From Cepaea nemoralis (taxonomy: Eukaryota > Mollusca > Gastropoda > Stylommatophora > Helicidae): 64,000 nt of DNA. This document shows, piece after piece, positions 46,246 to 58,838 of the stretch. Position 1 is the first letter of the stretch. Every line of letters begins with the position of its first letter. The stretch spans positions 732,501-796,500 of the forward strand of contig JACEFZ010011691.1 in the NCBI GenBank assembly GCA_014155875.1, given 5' to 3'. The translations under genes were made by a program, and so were the position numbers. Under the pieces are notes generated by a model. The model was not told the origin of the DNA, searched no databases, and saw only the letters and a list, made by a program, of their open reading frames with translations.

Positions 46246-48497
46246 TCATTCATTCAGTAGCATGTCCTTTGCAGAACCTCGCTCCCATAACAACCCGGAA
46301 AACCTCTCGATCATAAGCAAGATGTCCCGTTTCCGATACACCCAACTGGAAATCATCCGTCACATCCTGCACCCATCTTCTCTTTGGCCTTCCTCTTCCT
46401 CTCTTCCCAGGCATATACCCCTCCATTATTGTTCTCTCCAAACTTTCGTGACGTTTCAAGTGACCAAAATATTTCAATTTTCTTTGTTTTATCGTCTTTA
46501 ATAGCCAACCTTCTTCAATATTCAGTTCTTGAAGTATGGATGCATTTGTTTTTTTTCTTTACCCAAGATATTCTTAGAACTCGTCAATAACATTTATATT
46601 CAAAGGCATTTATTCGCTGCTCAGCTTGTTTAGTAAGTGTCCAGGTCTCACAGGCGTATGTTGCAATGGGAAAGATGCATGCTCTTAAAAATCTAATTTT
46701 TGTAGTTCTGTCTGTCCCATTCCATAATCTATTCAGTTCTTTTAGTCTTTGAAGAGCAATTGATAGTCGTCGTTTAATTTCTTTCATTGTGTCACCGTAG
46801 TTGGTAATCAATGACCCAAGATATTCAAAATTTTCCACCACCTCCAATTTGTCCTCATTAACATATATTTCTTTCTCCATAGTGGTTTTATCTGTATTCA
46901 TTATCTTTGTTTTTGCAATGTTAAGATACAAGTTGTGATTTTCACTATTCAATTGGGTTGAGGCTATTATTAGGTTTTCTATACCAGTCTGTCTGTGTTG
47001 TGGATAGTAATACTGTTTTATCAGCATACCGAATCTCTGGTAATACTGGTATGTCAAGACCACCGATATTTAGGGCATCATATAGCTCCCTATTTATATC
47101 ATCTCTCATATTTCTCATTATATTTTCGGCGTACAGGTTAAACAAATAGGGGGGACAGCACACATCCTTGACGGACTCCTTGCTTGATGTCAAACCAGTC
47201 TGATGTCTCGCTATTCTAACCGCTGCTTGTTGGTCTAGATAGAGCATTCTTATGAGTTGTATTATTACATATGGTGGAAAGCCCATATTCCTCATGATTT
47301 CCCAAAGTTTCTGATGTTGTGCACAGTCAAATGCCTTTGAATAATCCACAAAACATGAGAATAGGTTTACATTAAATTCTCTGCACTTCTCTATTAATAA
47401 TCGCATGTTGAATATGTGATCTCTTGTTCCCCTTCCTTGTCTAAATCCAGCTTGAACTATGTTAATCTCTTCTTCCATTTTCTTACGAAGTCTTCCCATT
47501 ATAATATTTAGTAGAATTTTACTTGCATGACTGATCAGGGCAACAGTTCTATAGTTGGTGCATAATTTCAGGTTGCCCTTTTTTGGTATTGAAATGAAGA
47601 TAGTTCTCTTCCAATCTTTTGGCCATATACCGTATTTCCATATCTTTTTACATAATGCGTGATAGATTTGCATGCTTTATTCTCCTCCCGCTTTAATTAG
47701 CTCATCTGGTATCTCATCACATCCAGGTGATTTACCATTCTTCAGGTTCTTTATTGCCCATGAAATTTCATCCAATGAGGGTTCAGGTTCTGTCTCTGCT
47801 GTCGTTGGCTCATGTATCTCATTCATATCTTCACTGTCACTCCTCCTATCATACATTCCACTGCAATATACTCCTGCCATCATTCTAGAATTTGTTTAGA
47901 TTCCGTTAAGGTATTTCCAATCATGTCACAGATAACATTCAATTGAGGTTGAACATTTCTTGTCAATAACTTCATTTCTTTGATAATTTCGTAATCTCTT
48001 CCAGTCTTCTCATATTTCTCTATTCTGGTACAGCAATCTTGTATATATTGATTTTTGTCCTTTCTTGTGTTCTTTCTTATTTCTCGAGTTAAAGATTTAT
48101 ATTTCTTCCTACTGTTATCGGATTCACCTCCTTTCTGTTTCAGTTCCCTTCGTTGTTTTATTAATCCTAACGTATCTGATGTAATCCATGGCTTAATTTG
48201 CTTTTCCTTGGTCGGAATTAAATCTTTTGCTGCAGTTATCAAGATATCTCTAGCTCGTACTGCCAGTTCATCAGGTGTCATTTCCTCTTGTACAGATATC
48301 AAGACCCCAAAACGATTCTTAACTTCTACAGTGTATGCATCTGGTATTTTTGTGAGATCAAAACGAAGTGGCCTTGGTCCTCGGGTAAGCTTTTTGAGTT
48401 TTAGTTTCAGATCTGCTTCTAATAACTGATGATACGTATCACAGTCTGCACTTCGTAGGGTTTTTGCAGATGCTATGCTTGATCTCCATCTTCTTTG
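46246..48497 (-). mobile_element. RTE-type LINE, RT and inter-domain part
   Basis: Minus frames in order: ASAKTLRSADCDTYHQLLEA (48480), ISVQEEMTPDELAVRARDIL (48302), NLKNGKSPGCDEIPDELIKA (47740), CTNYRTVALISHASKILLNI (47560), QAGFRQGRGTRDHIFNMR (47460), CFVDYSKAFDCAQHQKLW (47350), RYADKTVLLS (47050; YADD changed to YADK), FEYLGSLITNYGDTM, FPIATYACETWTL and KYFGHLKRHESLERTIMEG with PGKRGRGRPKRRW (46440). It ends in a (TGAA)n tail near 46246. Several frameshifts. Its endonuclease continues at 51618-52110 beyond the piggyBac insertion. Confidence 0.85.
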
Positions 48498-48749
48498 TAC
48501 TCTTTCGCTTCCAAGGGCCGATCTAACGCCGCAATCTCCCGACTATGGTGGCAATTGGTTCTTCTATCGACACAGAATGATCAGTGGTTTATTTGATACA
48601 TTTCTGCGCCATTTCGGAATTTTAAGTTACAGTAAACTGAAAAATCGCACAGCTGGAAGATAGCTACATCATCACTGTGCCGTCAAACATTGGATTTTTG
48701 TGCATTTTCAGTTTTAGTAGCGTTAATTTGTTTGTTTGGGTTTTTCACA

Positions 48750-49855
48750 ATGGAAACGCCCACCAGTATGCGTCCTCGTAGAATGACTTCAGATCAAGCT
48801 AGGTTATTGTCTGAAACAGTTTTAAACAATAGTGATTCCGATATCAGTAAATATTCAGAAAGAAGTTTTAGTTGTGTCTAAAGTTTCTTAGCACGTGGTG
48901 ATAAAGAAAAACCAGTGAATGTTCGTCAACAGCCGAGTGTCTGACAACGAAGCACGAATTGCTGAAGTTTACGTCTGTCATTATTGCTATGGGCCTTGAT
49001 CCAAGACCATGTATCAAAGACTACTGGTGTACAAGTGCACATTTATTGGTATGCCACTATGTTTCCCAGGAATCGATTTGAATCTATTTATCACACCATG
49101 TTTCACGTATGTGAACCAGAGGCAGCAGGTGCAAAAAAAAAATCTATCCTCTTGTTGACATGATTCTGAAGAAATTCCAGGAAGCATTTTACCCATTTGA
49201 AAATGTGTCCATTGATGAAATGATTATTTGGTGGAAGGGCAGATTTCAGCACAGACAATACAATGCAACAAAGCCTCACAAGTACCACATCAAAACATTT
49301 GGCCTTTGTGATTCTGCGACTGGCTATGTGGTAAATTTTATAATTTACTATGGAAGAAACACCTAATACAGTCCGGATTTAGATCCCACAACTGCTCATG
49401 CAGTGAAAGTGTTTGCCACACTACTGAATGTTCTCGGAGCTGGCCATCACTTCTTTGCTGACAGGTTCTACACTTCGAAAGCTCTGATTGATTATCTGCA
49501 TTCCAACAATTTCAATTATACAGGGACACTGAATGTCAACCGAGTAGGCTTCTCTCCAGAGTTGAAGCATTTGCGACTTCAGCATCAAGAGATGAAGTGG
49601 TTTCTTGAAGGAGATATAATATTGTGTGTGGCATGTAGAGATAAAAAAGCTAAAAAAAACCATGCATTGTTGTCTCTACCAAATCTGTAATTGGAACTGT
49701 TGAGTCGGTGTCAATAGAGACTGTGTTTTATGCAGCACTCGAACTAAACGACACAGATCATCTTTTGTTTGCTCCGGCTGCACTAATAGACCACACTTGT
49801 GCCCCAAGTTTGCTTTGCAGCCTATCACAATAGACTGCCACATATTGTAAATAAA
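48750..49855 (+). pseudogene. piggyBac transposase pseudogene
   Basis: The start METPTSMRPRRMTSDQARLL at 48750 is the expected acidic, disordered N-terminus. After a large deletion the DDE domain appears: IYPLVDMILKKFQEAF, then NVSIDEMIIWWKGRFQHRQY (first catalytic Asp), KPHKYHIKTFGLCDSATGYV, a stop after YYGRNT, GHHFFADRFYTSKAL (second Asp) and TGTLNVNRVGF up to ILCVACRDKKAKK. The middle of the protein and the C-terminal Cys-rich region are missing or broken. Several stops make it inactive. Confidence 0.85.
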
Positions 49856-49861
49856 ATAAAT

Positions 49862-49865
<4 letters not shown>

Positions 49866-49933
<68 letters not shown>
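49866..49933. repeat. (AT)n microsatellite
   Basis: About 34 perfect units. Confidence 0.98.
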
Positions 49934-49936
<3 letters not shown>

Positions 49937-50009
49937 TAAATGTAAATCTTTTAAGTGTGTTCCTAATTTTAATTCCTAAAAAGGCATGCTCCAGAATCTG
50001 CGGCTAAAC

Positions 50010-50975
50010 TTCTTTTCGGATGATTGATTGGGAGCAATTGTGATTACATTTTAGAAAAGTGGTGTTTGTTCAGTAAATTCAACAGGATTAGCAGTGATTT
50101 AGAAGTGATCAGGATAACAACGCTCCTTGGTAAGTGCAATGTTTTCATCATTTTTACCTCTTTTTGTCCAATTATTTTAAAAGTTCTATTATATTATATA
50201 TTATATATTATGATTATATATGAGATCAATACCAACATATGCCTGGTGCAATTCCCTTTATTTTGATATATAATACAACATTTCTGCTACTATTTTAATT
50301 ATTTTCATAACATTATTGTGGCACACCCATACTTCCAGTTTTCGGACATTATTTTTTTTCATTTTGTGTGAAAAAGACCAAAACTTCCTTTTGGGTGATT
50401 TTAATCAGCAATACTGTTTATATTTTTGAAGACACGTGGTCTTTGTTTGATTATTCAGTAAATCAAGCATGATTAGCAGTATAGAAGTGTAGAAAACACC
50501 TTTTAAGTGTAATGTTTTCATCATTTGTACCTCTTTTTGTCAAAATTATTTTACAAATTATATTATTATTATTACTATATTACAACCTATAGCAAAAGTT
50601 CCAATGCCAGCATATTCTTTGTGCAATCCCCTTTATTTTGATATATAATACAACATTTCTGCTACAATTTTAACCATTTTCATAACATTGTTGTGACAGA
50701 CCCAACTTCCAGATTTCGGACATTATTTTTTTTTTTTAATTTTGTGAAAAAGACATGGTTCAGAATATGCACCAGAACTTCCTTTTGGGTGATTTTAATG
50801 AGCAATACTGTTTATATTGTTGAATACAAGTGGTGTTTGTTTGATTATTCAGTAAATTAAACATGATTAGCAGTATAGGGGTGTAGAAAACACCTTATAA
50901 GTGCAATGTTTTCATCATTTTTACCTCTTTTTGTCAAATTATTTTACAAATTATATTATTATTATTGTTATTATT

Positions 50976-51030
<55 letters not shown>

Positions 51031-51600
51031 TTACAACCTATAGCAAAAGTTCCAATACCAGCATATTCCTTATGCAATCTCCTTTATTTTGATATATACT
51101 ACAACGTTTCTGCTACTATTTTAACCATTTTCATAACATTGTTGTGACAGACCCCAACTTCCAGATTTCGGCCATTATTTTTTTTCATTTTTTGTGAAAA
51201 AGACATGGTTTAGAATATGCACCAGAACTTCCTTTTGGGTGATTTTAATGAGCAATACTGTTTATATTGTTGAAGACACGTGGTGTTTGATTGATTATTC
51301 AGTAAATTAAACATGATTAGCAGTATAGGAGTGTAGAAAACACCTTATAAGTGCAGTTTTTAAAAATAATTTGTACCTCTTTAATGTCAGTTGTTATGAT
51401 TAAACCTCTCATTATTGTCATAATATTTGTAACCTATCAATTAATTATTAATACTATCATGTTCTTTGTGCAATCATCTTTAATTTCATATATAATACAA
51501 TATATCTGCTACCCTTTTAACCATTTTAAAAGCATTATTGTAACAACCCCTACTTCCAATTGTCTGCCATGAATTTCTGTTTGGTTATGACCCAATTTTT
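50010..51600 (+). repeat. Four-unit tandem repeat (373-446 bp) within the piggyBac element
   Basis: Equivalent points (ATGTTTTCATCATTT...) fall at about 50139, 50512, 50905 and 51351. Shared blocks are CCAGAACTTCCTTTTGGGTG, TATAATACAACATTTCTGCT and TTCAGTAAATTAAACATGAT. Size differences come mostly from the (ATT)n tract. A stray fragment lies at 7967-8030. Confidence 0.9.
50955..51028 (+). repeat. (ATT)n microsatellite
   Basis: About 25 units, expanded in the third unit of the tandem repeat; the second unit has only a few. Confidence 0.95.
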
Positions 51601-51617
51601 GTTTGGTAGTGAAAGAG

Positions 51618-52110
51618 TTATTAAAATATAATCTATCTGATTTTTGGTGATACTGTCCGGGGACTTCCATGTGAAGAGTCTTCTTCGGTGTTGTTTAAAA
51701 AGTGTGTTGGCTATCATTAACTCATTTTCGGTGCAATTAATTTGTCACCTGCATCATTTCTGTTTCCCAATCCAAATTTTCCTAAAACATGTCTCTCATT
51801 TTCAGCTCTTCCTGTACCTACTTTTGCATTACAATCTCCCAATATTATTGCTATACCATTATGACCAATTTTATTTAATGTGTCTTGCAGTGTGTTGTAA
51901 AAATCTTCAATTTCGTCCGCCTCTGCTGTTGAAGTAGGTGCATATATCTGTACGAGTGATGTGTTTTTAGACGGCCTTTAAGTCTAATGGTGAGGATTCT
52001 ATCATTAACTGGGTTATATCCCAGTAAAGCTTTTGCAGTTGTTTTATCTAAACAAAATTCCACTCCACTCTGGCCTCTGACGTCGCTACCAGAGTAAATG
52101 AAAAGACTTC
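51618..52110 (-). mobile_element. RTE-type LINE endonuclease part (continues 46246-48497)
   Basis: The minus strand from 52110 reads IYSGSDVRGQSGVEFCLD, KTTAKALLGYNPVNDRILTI and RLK, then VQIYAPTSTAEADEIEDFYN in another frame, IAIILGDCNAKVG, NELMIANTLFKQHRRRL and KNQIDYIL at about 51625. The next residues lie beyond the piggyBac insertion, at 48497. The N-terminus is truncated near 52110. Confidence 0.8.
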
Positions 52111-52395
52111 TGAAAAGACAGTTACATTGCAGGGTTTCGGAACACATTCCGAATTGGGTGGACAAGATACTGCACACAGAAGATGGTAGCCTAGGCAGGC
52201 CGACACACCAGAACAGTCCAGCTTCATCGGTCGCGAGACACGTGCTCGAGAGCGGTAACGTCGTTGAAAGACTTCCGTGTGTTGTTCAACACACAAAGTA
52301 GCCGATTGTTAAAGTTTGCCGAAGCTATAATAATCAACCTTCGTAAGCCGTCCTTGTGCAAGCAGAAAGACATTTTAGTCAGTTTAAAATTACTG
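52095..52395 (+). mobile_element. Penelope-like element, GIY-YIG endonuclease fragment
   Basis: The plus strand reads RVSEHIPNWVDKILH, NSPASSVARHVLESG, then after a frame change LFNTQSSRLLKFAEAIIINL and RKPSLCKQKDILVSLKLLW* ending near 52397. R.SEH.P.W, S..ARH....GH and the EAI..KP.LC tail are the conserved GIY-YIG region of Penelope proteins. The upstream RT is missing. Confidence 0.7.
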
Positions 52396-52397
52396 TG

Positions 52398-52747
52398 GTA
52401 GACAATCGACATTACTGTGCGAACATGTATATATTTCAGTTTGAAGGATTTATCTAGTTAATTCACGTAAGTTGTGTGATTTCTGCAGTATGTACCTGAC
52501 GAGATGCAGCGAAATATGCCAGGCAATAAATCGTGCAATCTATTGTTTGTGTTTTCGTTATTCGAAAAGACTTCCATTTTCAGTTGTAAAATGTCCCTTG
52601 CCTTTCCAGCGATGTTCACTAAGTTTTGGTTTAGGTACAAGAAATGAGTCTTGCTCCGTGGTCATGGCGTTGCGGACACGATTCGTAATGCCGCTTTCTC
52701 GCGCTCAAATCACAGCGGACCGTGTCGCGCTGGTTTTAACGTGTTGG
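52398..52747. other. Unassigned
   Basis: Possibly Penelope 3' UTR; no supported features. Confidence 0.35.
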
Positions 52748-53035
52748 TATGGGAGCCGGTCGTTCAGAAAGCAATGTCAAACTACTGAACGTAAATAATT
52801 GCCAAGACATCAACAATGGCAGTAAAATTCTGGTGTTTACTGCAACATCCTGTGGAAAAAAAAAAAAAACAAGAAATGAAAGAGGAGGGAAACTAATAGT
52901 AATATATCGGGCATCTAACAATGATATGATCAAAGGATCCACCTGGTTTAAACACCATAAAAGAAGAATTAGCTTGCCTTTAAAGAAGACTTTACACATG
53001 GAAAGGCCCTCGTAAAAAAATACTCAACCAAATTT
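52748..53035 (+). mobile_element. RTE-type LINE fragment, leader joined to endonuclease
   Basis: GAGCCGGTCGTTCAGAAAGC (leader repeat) is followed by TRNERGGKLIVIYRASNNDM and IKGSTWFKHHKRRI, the endonuclease block also seen at 6885-7330. The endonuclease N-terminus is missing between the two, so it is internally deleted. It meets an opposite-strand relative at about 53036. Confidence 0.65.
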
Positions 53036-54407
<1,372 letters not shown>

Positions 54408-54872
54408 TGTGCTAAATACTGTTAAATCAGGGATTGAACAACACAATCACGTGTTAGTTTCCACTCAATAGAATTTCATCTTCTTAACTTTAGCGCAAGC
54501 CAAAGAATAGTTGTCCCCATGAAGTGGAGGTTACTGATCAATCAGATTGAATTTCGGACCAGCAGACGTCTGCATTTGTTACGAAAAAAAACAAAAAAAA
54601 CATATGCTCAGTTGAGAATACTAGCGAAGGTAAATTGAAAAGTGATGACAGAGTTTATAGAAAAAGAAAATGAATTGTTTCGGTGTTCAAACTGCATAAT
54701 ATACAAAACAGACCTTTAAGTACCAGAATTGAAGAAAGTATAGAAAGGGTGGTTGAAGTTTTTGACGATGTGAAATGTGAAAGATAGACAAACAGGACAA
54801 TGACTAAAACAATAAAACATGAACTGCCGAAGACATGAAGTTACAGTTACAAAACACACACACACACACACG

Positions 54873-54937
<65 letters not shown>

Positions 54938-55023
54938 GGAGAGAGAGGCGAATACATGCATATGCACAGAAAAAATTGATGATGATGACGTCATGAATTT
55001 AACAAAATCGATGCTGAAGATAT
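54408..55023 (+). repeat. Repeat family B, copy 2, left part
   Basis: 54412-54715 matches 10068-10370 (GTGCTAAATACTG..., GACGTCTGCATTTGTT..., GTGATGACAGAGTTTATAGA). It continues with a (CA)n tract and ends in GATGCTGAAGATAT (55010-55023), the target copy of the LINE that follows. It resumes at 62476. Confidence 0.85.
54854..54934 (+). repeat. (CA)n microsatellite
   Basis: About 36 CA units with a CGCT and a TA interruption. Confidence 0.97.
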
Positions 55024-55474
55024 CTTCTTCTTCTTCGTTCATCCGGATTTTTTTTCTTCGGATGTGACTGCGTTGTGCCTGTTTACAGCAGAGCTGCGTT
55101 CTTGCGCCGTTAGGCCGACACATCCGACTTCTGCGGGCATTTGTTGACCGGGTTAACCATCCCGGGGGTTTCTTAGGACGTTTTAATCTCACTGTTGTGG
55201 TGTTATCCCCCATCCTAGCTGGCCCATATAGAACAGCCAAAGACATCCTGGTCAACCCTCAAGGGAAGGCAGGGGCAGACCATGGGCATTCCCCGCCATC
55301 CAAGGAGGCTTCCATACTTGCAGAGCCATCACACAGCGCTCTGGTACTGGGCTCACCCAAGGAATCGTCACGTCCTGCACATGGCTGCTTAGCCTCACTT
55401 CCGTATATTGGGCCTTCCGTTCACCATAGGCTGTTCTTCCGGAAACCAGAAGAATGCAGTCTGCAGATGACATC

Positions 55475-55790
55475 CACACAGTGAGCTTTCGATTAAGACT
55501 TTCCACATAATGGATTTGCTATCCAAGCAATATTCCATTTCGTGCCACTAGGACACTTTTTCCACCTTTTATGAAGCCCACACAGTGAGCTTTCGATTCG
55601 GACTTTTCACGTAATGGATTTGCTATTCAAGCAATATTCCATTTCGTGTCACTAGGACACTTTTTCCACCATTTACGAAGCCCACACAATGGGCTTTTGA
55701 TTCGGACTTTCCACGTAATGGATGTGCTATCCAAGCAATATTCCATTTCATGCCTCTGGGACGCTTTTGTAACCAACATACCTGTGGTAT
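55475..55790 (-). repeat. Three tandem 104-bp repeats in the LINE 3' UTR
   Basis: Copies begin near 55475, 55579 and 55683 (CACAGTGAGCTTTCGATT..., GCAATATTCCATTTCGTG..., ACACTTTTTCCACC). The third copy is the most diverged. Confidence 0.9.
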
Positions 55791-55837
55791 GAAGTGTGGC
55801 AGTCTAAATGCATCTTCATGCACCTTTAGATGATAAC

Positions 55838-58800
55838 CTGAATGTAGTTAAAGTAAGCTGTAGTCAACTTGAGCTTGTTGATATCTCCATAGAGCTTGTC
55901 CTCAAATGAAGCAGGCGTGGGCCAAAATATCTTTCTCTGTTCTGCATATATTGGGCACTCCTGCAGCAAATGTTAAGCTGTCATTTTACCAGTTCCACAA
56001 TTACATTCATCGGTATCTCCTATCTTTAGTTTATTGAACAAGTGGTGTTTCAGCCTGTTATGTCCTGTGCGGAGTCTGAAGATTGCTACTTGTTCTCTTC
56101 GGTCGAGTTTGTAATATGCATCATCCTTCTGGTGGCCTGGATGCTCTGATTCCCATTTGGTTCTATAAGTGCTTTTTATAAACCTTTTTGCTTCATTATA
56201 GTTTATGTCTATGTCAGGCTGTGGTAATCGTCCACCCTCTTTTGCTAGTCTGTCTGCCTCTTCATTTCCAGGTATACTGCAATGTGATGGGATCCACTGT
56301 ATTACAACTTTTTTGGATTTCTGGCATAGACCATGGAGTGCTGCTCTTAGGTCAGCTAGTTCTGTGCTGTTTTTGCTCTTCAGTATTGAGACAGCTGACT
56401 TTGCATCTGTGAGGATAGCTATTTGCTTCTCTTTATTTTCCTCCATCAAGAGCATTTCTGCTGCAGTTTTCAAAGCCTCTACCTCCGCTTTGAAGTTACT
56501 TGAAAATTTTCCACTTGCCACTGATTGTGTTTTTTTTTCACTCCATTTTTTAAATTAAGAAGAATTCCTCCTCCTCCATTTTTAATTGAATCTTTGGCTG
56601 ATCCATCTGTATATGCATGGGTCCAATTGCTGCTTGGGTAATGTTCTTTTATGTAGTTGAGGGTTATTTTTCTTCTTTCGGTTTCATTCTGAGTGTTCTT
56701 TTTCTCAATACCAGGAATGTTTTCTATCATCTCAGGCAGTTGCTGCTGTCTCCAAGCTGGGAAGTTGTCTGGATTGTAAATGGGCTTGACTGTTGATATG
56801 TTTAGTATGGGATCTGCCCTAATCTTTCGTTTTGCAGTTTCTACAAAGTTGCTACGCTTCAGTCTTCCTTTTCCAAAACCATTAAATCTGTTATACATAG
56901 GGTGGTCTGTCAATCTTCTAAATTTTTCTGCTTGTTGCTGGGCTTTGCTATCTCTTCTGTCCTGCATTGGTTGTAAACAAGTGATCTTTTCTAGTTCATT
57001 AATAGGCGTTGTCTTCAGGCTTCCAGTTATGATTCGCATTCCTTGGTTTTGGACTCTACTTATTTTGTTAAAGTTTGACTTAGCTGCTGTTGCCCAAGCT
57101 GCAATGCCATATTCCAGTACTGGCCTCACCCGTCCAGTATATAACTTCTTGAGAACTTTCTCATCTGCTCCCCACATTGTACCAGCAAGCTTTTTTCATG
57201 ATTGCCATTCCCTGCCTTGCTCTTGTTCGATTTTTCTCAACCTGTGTCTTCCATGTCAGGCGACTATCAAAGGTGACTCCTAGATAGTTTGGATTTTCTT
57301 CATGGCGCAATATTTTTCCATTCAATACCAACATAGGTTGCTGAGTTTTATTTGAGAGGGAGAACACTGTGCATGTTGTTTTCTCCTCACTTATCTTCAC
57401 TAGCCATGATTTTGACAAGTCCTCTAGCGCTAATAAGGCTTGCTGTATTCTGCTGTTAGCTGTACTAATATATTCTTCAGATGTCCATATGGCTAAGTCA
57501 TCTGCAAAGGAGGATGTGTGTACTCTGGCTGGAAAATTTTCTGTGATGTCATTTATATATGCTAGGAATAATGTTTGTGAAAGAACTCCTCCTTGAGGGA
57601 CACCTTGCTCCAACAGCATCATTTTGCTTGTTTGTCCTTGTACTTTTGTCCTGGCAGTTCTGTTCTCAAGGTAGTGGCTGATCCATTTATACATTTTTCC
57701 ACAAACATGCATTTTTTGCAGTTTTACTTTCAGTCCTTCCTTCCATACTTTATCAAATGCTTTTTCTAAATCTATCCAGACTGCTAGTGTGTGCTTTTTC
57801 TCTTGGAAGACATCCTCTATTTCCTGAGCTATATAGGTTATTTGATCTTCAGTGGATCTGTACTTTCTGAATCCTGCTTGGTATGGTGTTAAGAGTTTGT
57901 TTTCTTCCAGATGCCATGTTAGCCTGTCATTGATAATGCGTTCCATTAATTTTCCTACACAGCTAAGTAGACTGATAGGTCGATAGCCATTTGGTTCTTC
58001 CAGGTCTTTTCCTTTCTTTGTGACTAGTATTAGTATAGCTTCCTTCCATGCCTGTGGGACTATTCCTCTCTTCCAGTTGTTATTTAGGACTGCTAGTAGT
58101 TTCTTCTTTGCCTTGGTGCCTAGTCATATTAGCATTTCATTTGTGATTCCATCCTTTCCCGGTGATTTCTTCTTTTTTAGGGTATTCATTGCCTGTTCCA
58201 TTTCTTCCATTGTTAGATTTGCCATCATATATTTTGCTGCTGTCTCTGTATTTCTATGATGTATCTGTTTGTCTTTGATTGCTTTCTTCTGTTCGGTTGT
58301 AATATCAATGTGGTTTGCATTTGCATAGTGTTCCATTAGTGCATTTGCAGCCTTTTTTCCTGTAAGCAAGGCATTTCCTTGTTTAATTGTTATTTGTTTG
58401 TTTCTAGGTCCTTCATTGTTCATGGCTTTCACTAGTTTCCATAGTTTGTTTCCATCCCTGTCAAAATTCAGGTTTTCTGTTTTTTCCCTCCAACAATCTC
58501 TTGTTGTTTGATTTAATGTTCTTTTATAATTTGCTGAGATGGCTTTGAGAGAGATGTTCGCTTCAATTGTTTGTTCTCTCTCTGCTGTCTTCCTGGCATC
58601 TTCAACTTTGTCCTCCAAACTTTGTAGTTCTTCAGTCCAGTATGGTTTGTAATTTTTCCTCGCTCCTCTTGGAATGGACTCAGTGGCTGCCTGTATTATC
58701 GCTCTGTTTAGACTTTCCACCATTTGCTTTATGTTGCCATATCGTGTATTTATGTTTTCACAATATTTGTCTGTTAGTATGGCAAATCTGTCCCAATCTG

Positions 58801-58838
58801 CTCGTTTGTAATTCCAGCGGGGCAAGGGCTTTTGCTCC
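55838..58838 (-). pseudogene. LINE reverse transcriptase and RNase H (one ORF with stops and shifts)
   Basis: Minus strand: PLPRWNYKRADWDRFAIL (58830), a linker, KKKKSPGKDGITNEMLI, an in-frame TGA at about 58125, GYRPISLLSCVGKLMERIIN (57960), TPYQAGFRKYRSTEDQI, VWIDLEKAFDKVW, EQGVPQGGVLSQTLF, the catalytic FADDLAIW (57510), NYLGVTFDSRLTWK, a frameshift near 57180, then VRPVLEYGIAAWATA. RNase H runs from HAYTDGSAKDS (56600), through a shift in an A-run near 56525, to EVEALKTA, AILTDAKSAVSIL and WIPSHCSIPGNEEADRLA, the D-E-D-H residues all present. A TAA near 55980 cuts the tail HLLQECPIYAEQR. About two stops and two shifts make it inactive. Confidence 0.9.

Larger units (their letters stand above)
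48498..51617 (+). mobile_element. piggyBac-like DNA transposon relic inside a LINE endonuclease
   Basis: The left end ACTCTTTCGCTTCCAAGGGC (48498) and the right end TTGGTAGTGAAAGAGTTA (reverse, 51600-51617) form an imperfect terminal inverted repeat equal to the cleaner TTAACTCTTTCACTACCA at 872. LINE endonuclease coding stops at the left end and resumes past the right end, which fixes the insertion. The 5' part encodes transposase; the 3' half is taken up by an (AT)n tract and a tandem repeat (50010-51600). TTAA survives only near the right flank. Confidence 0.75.
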
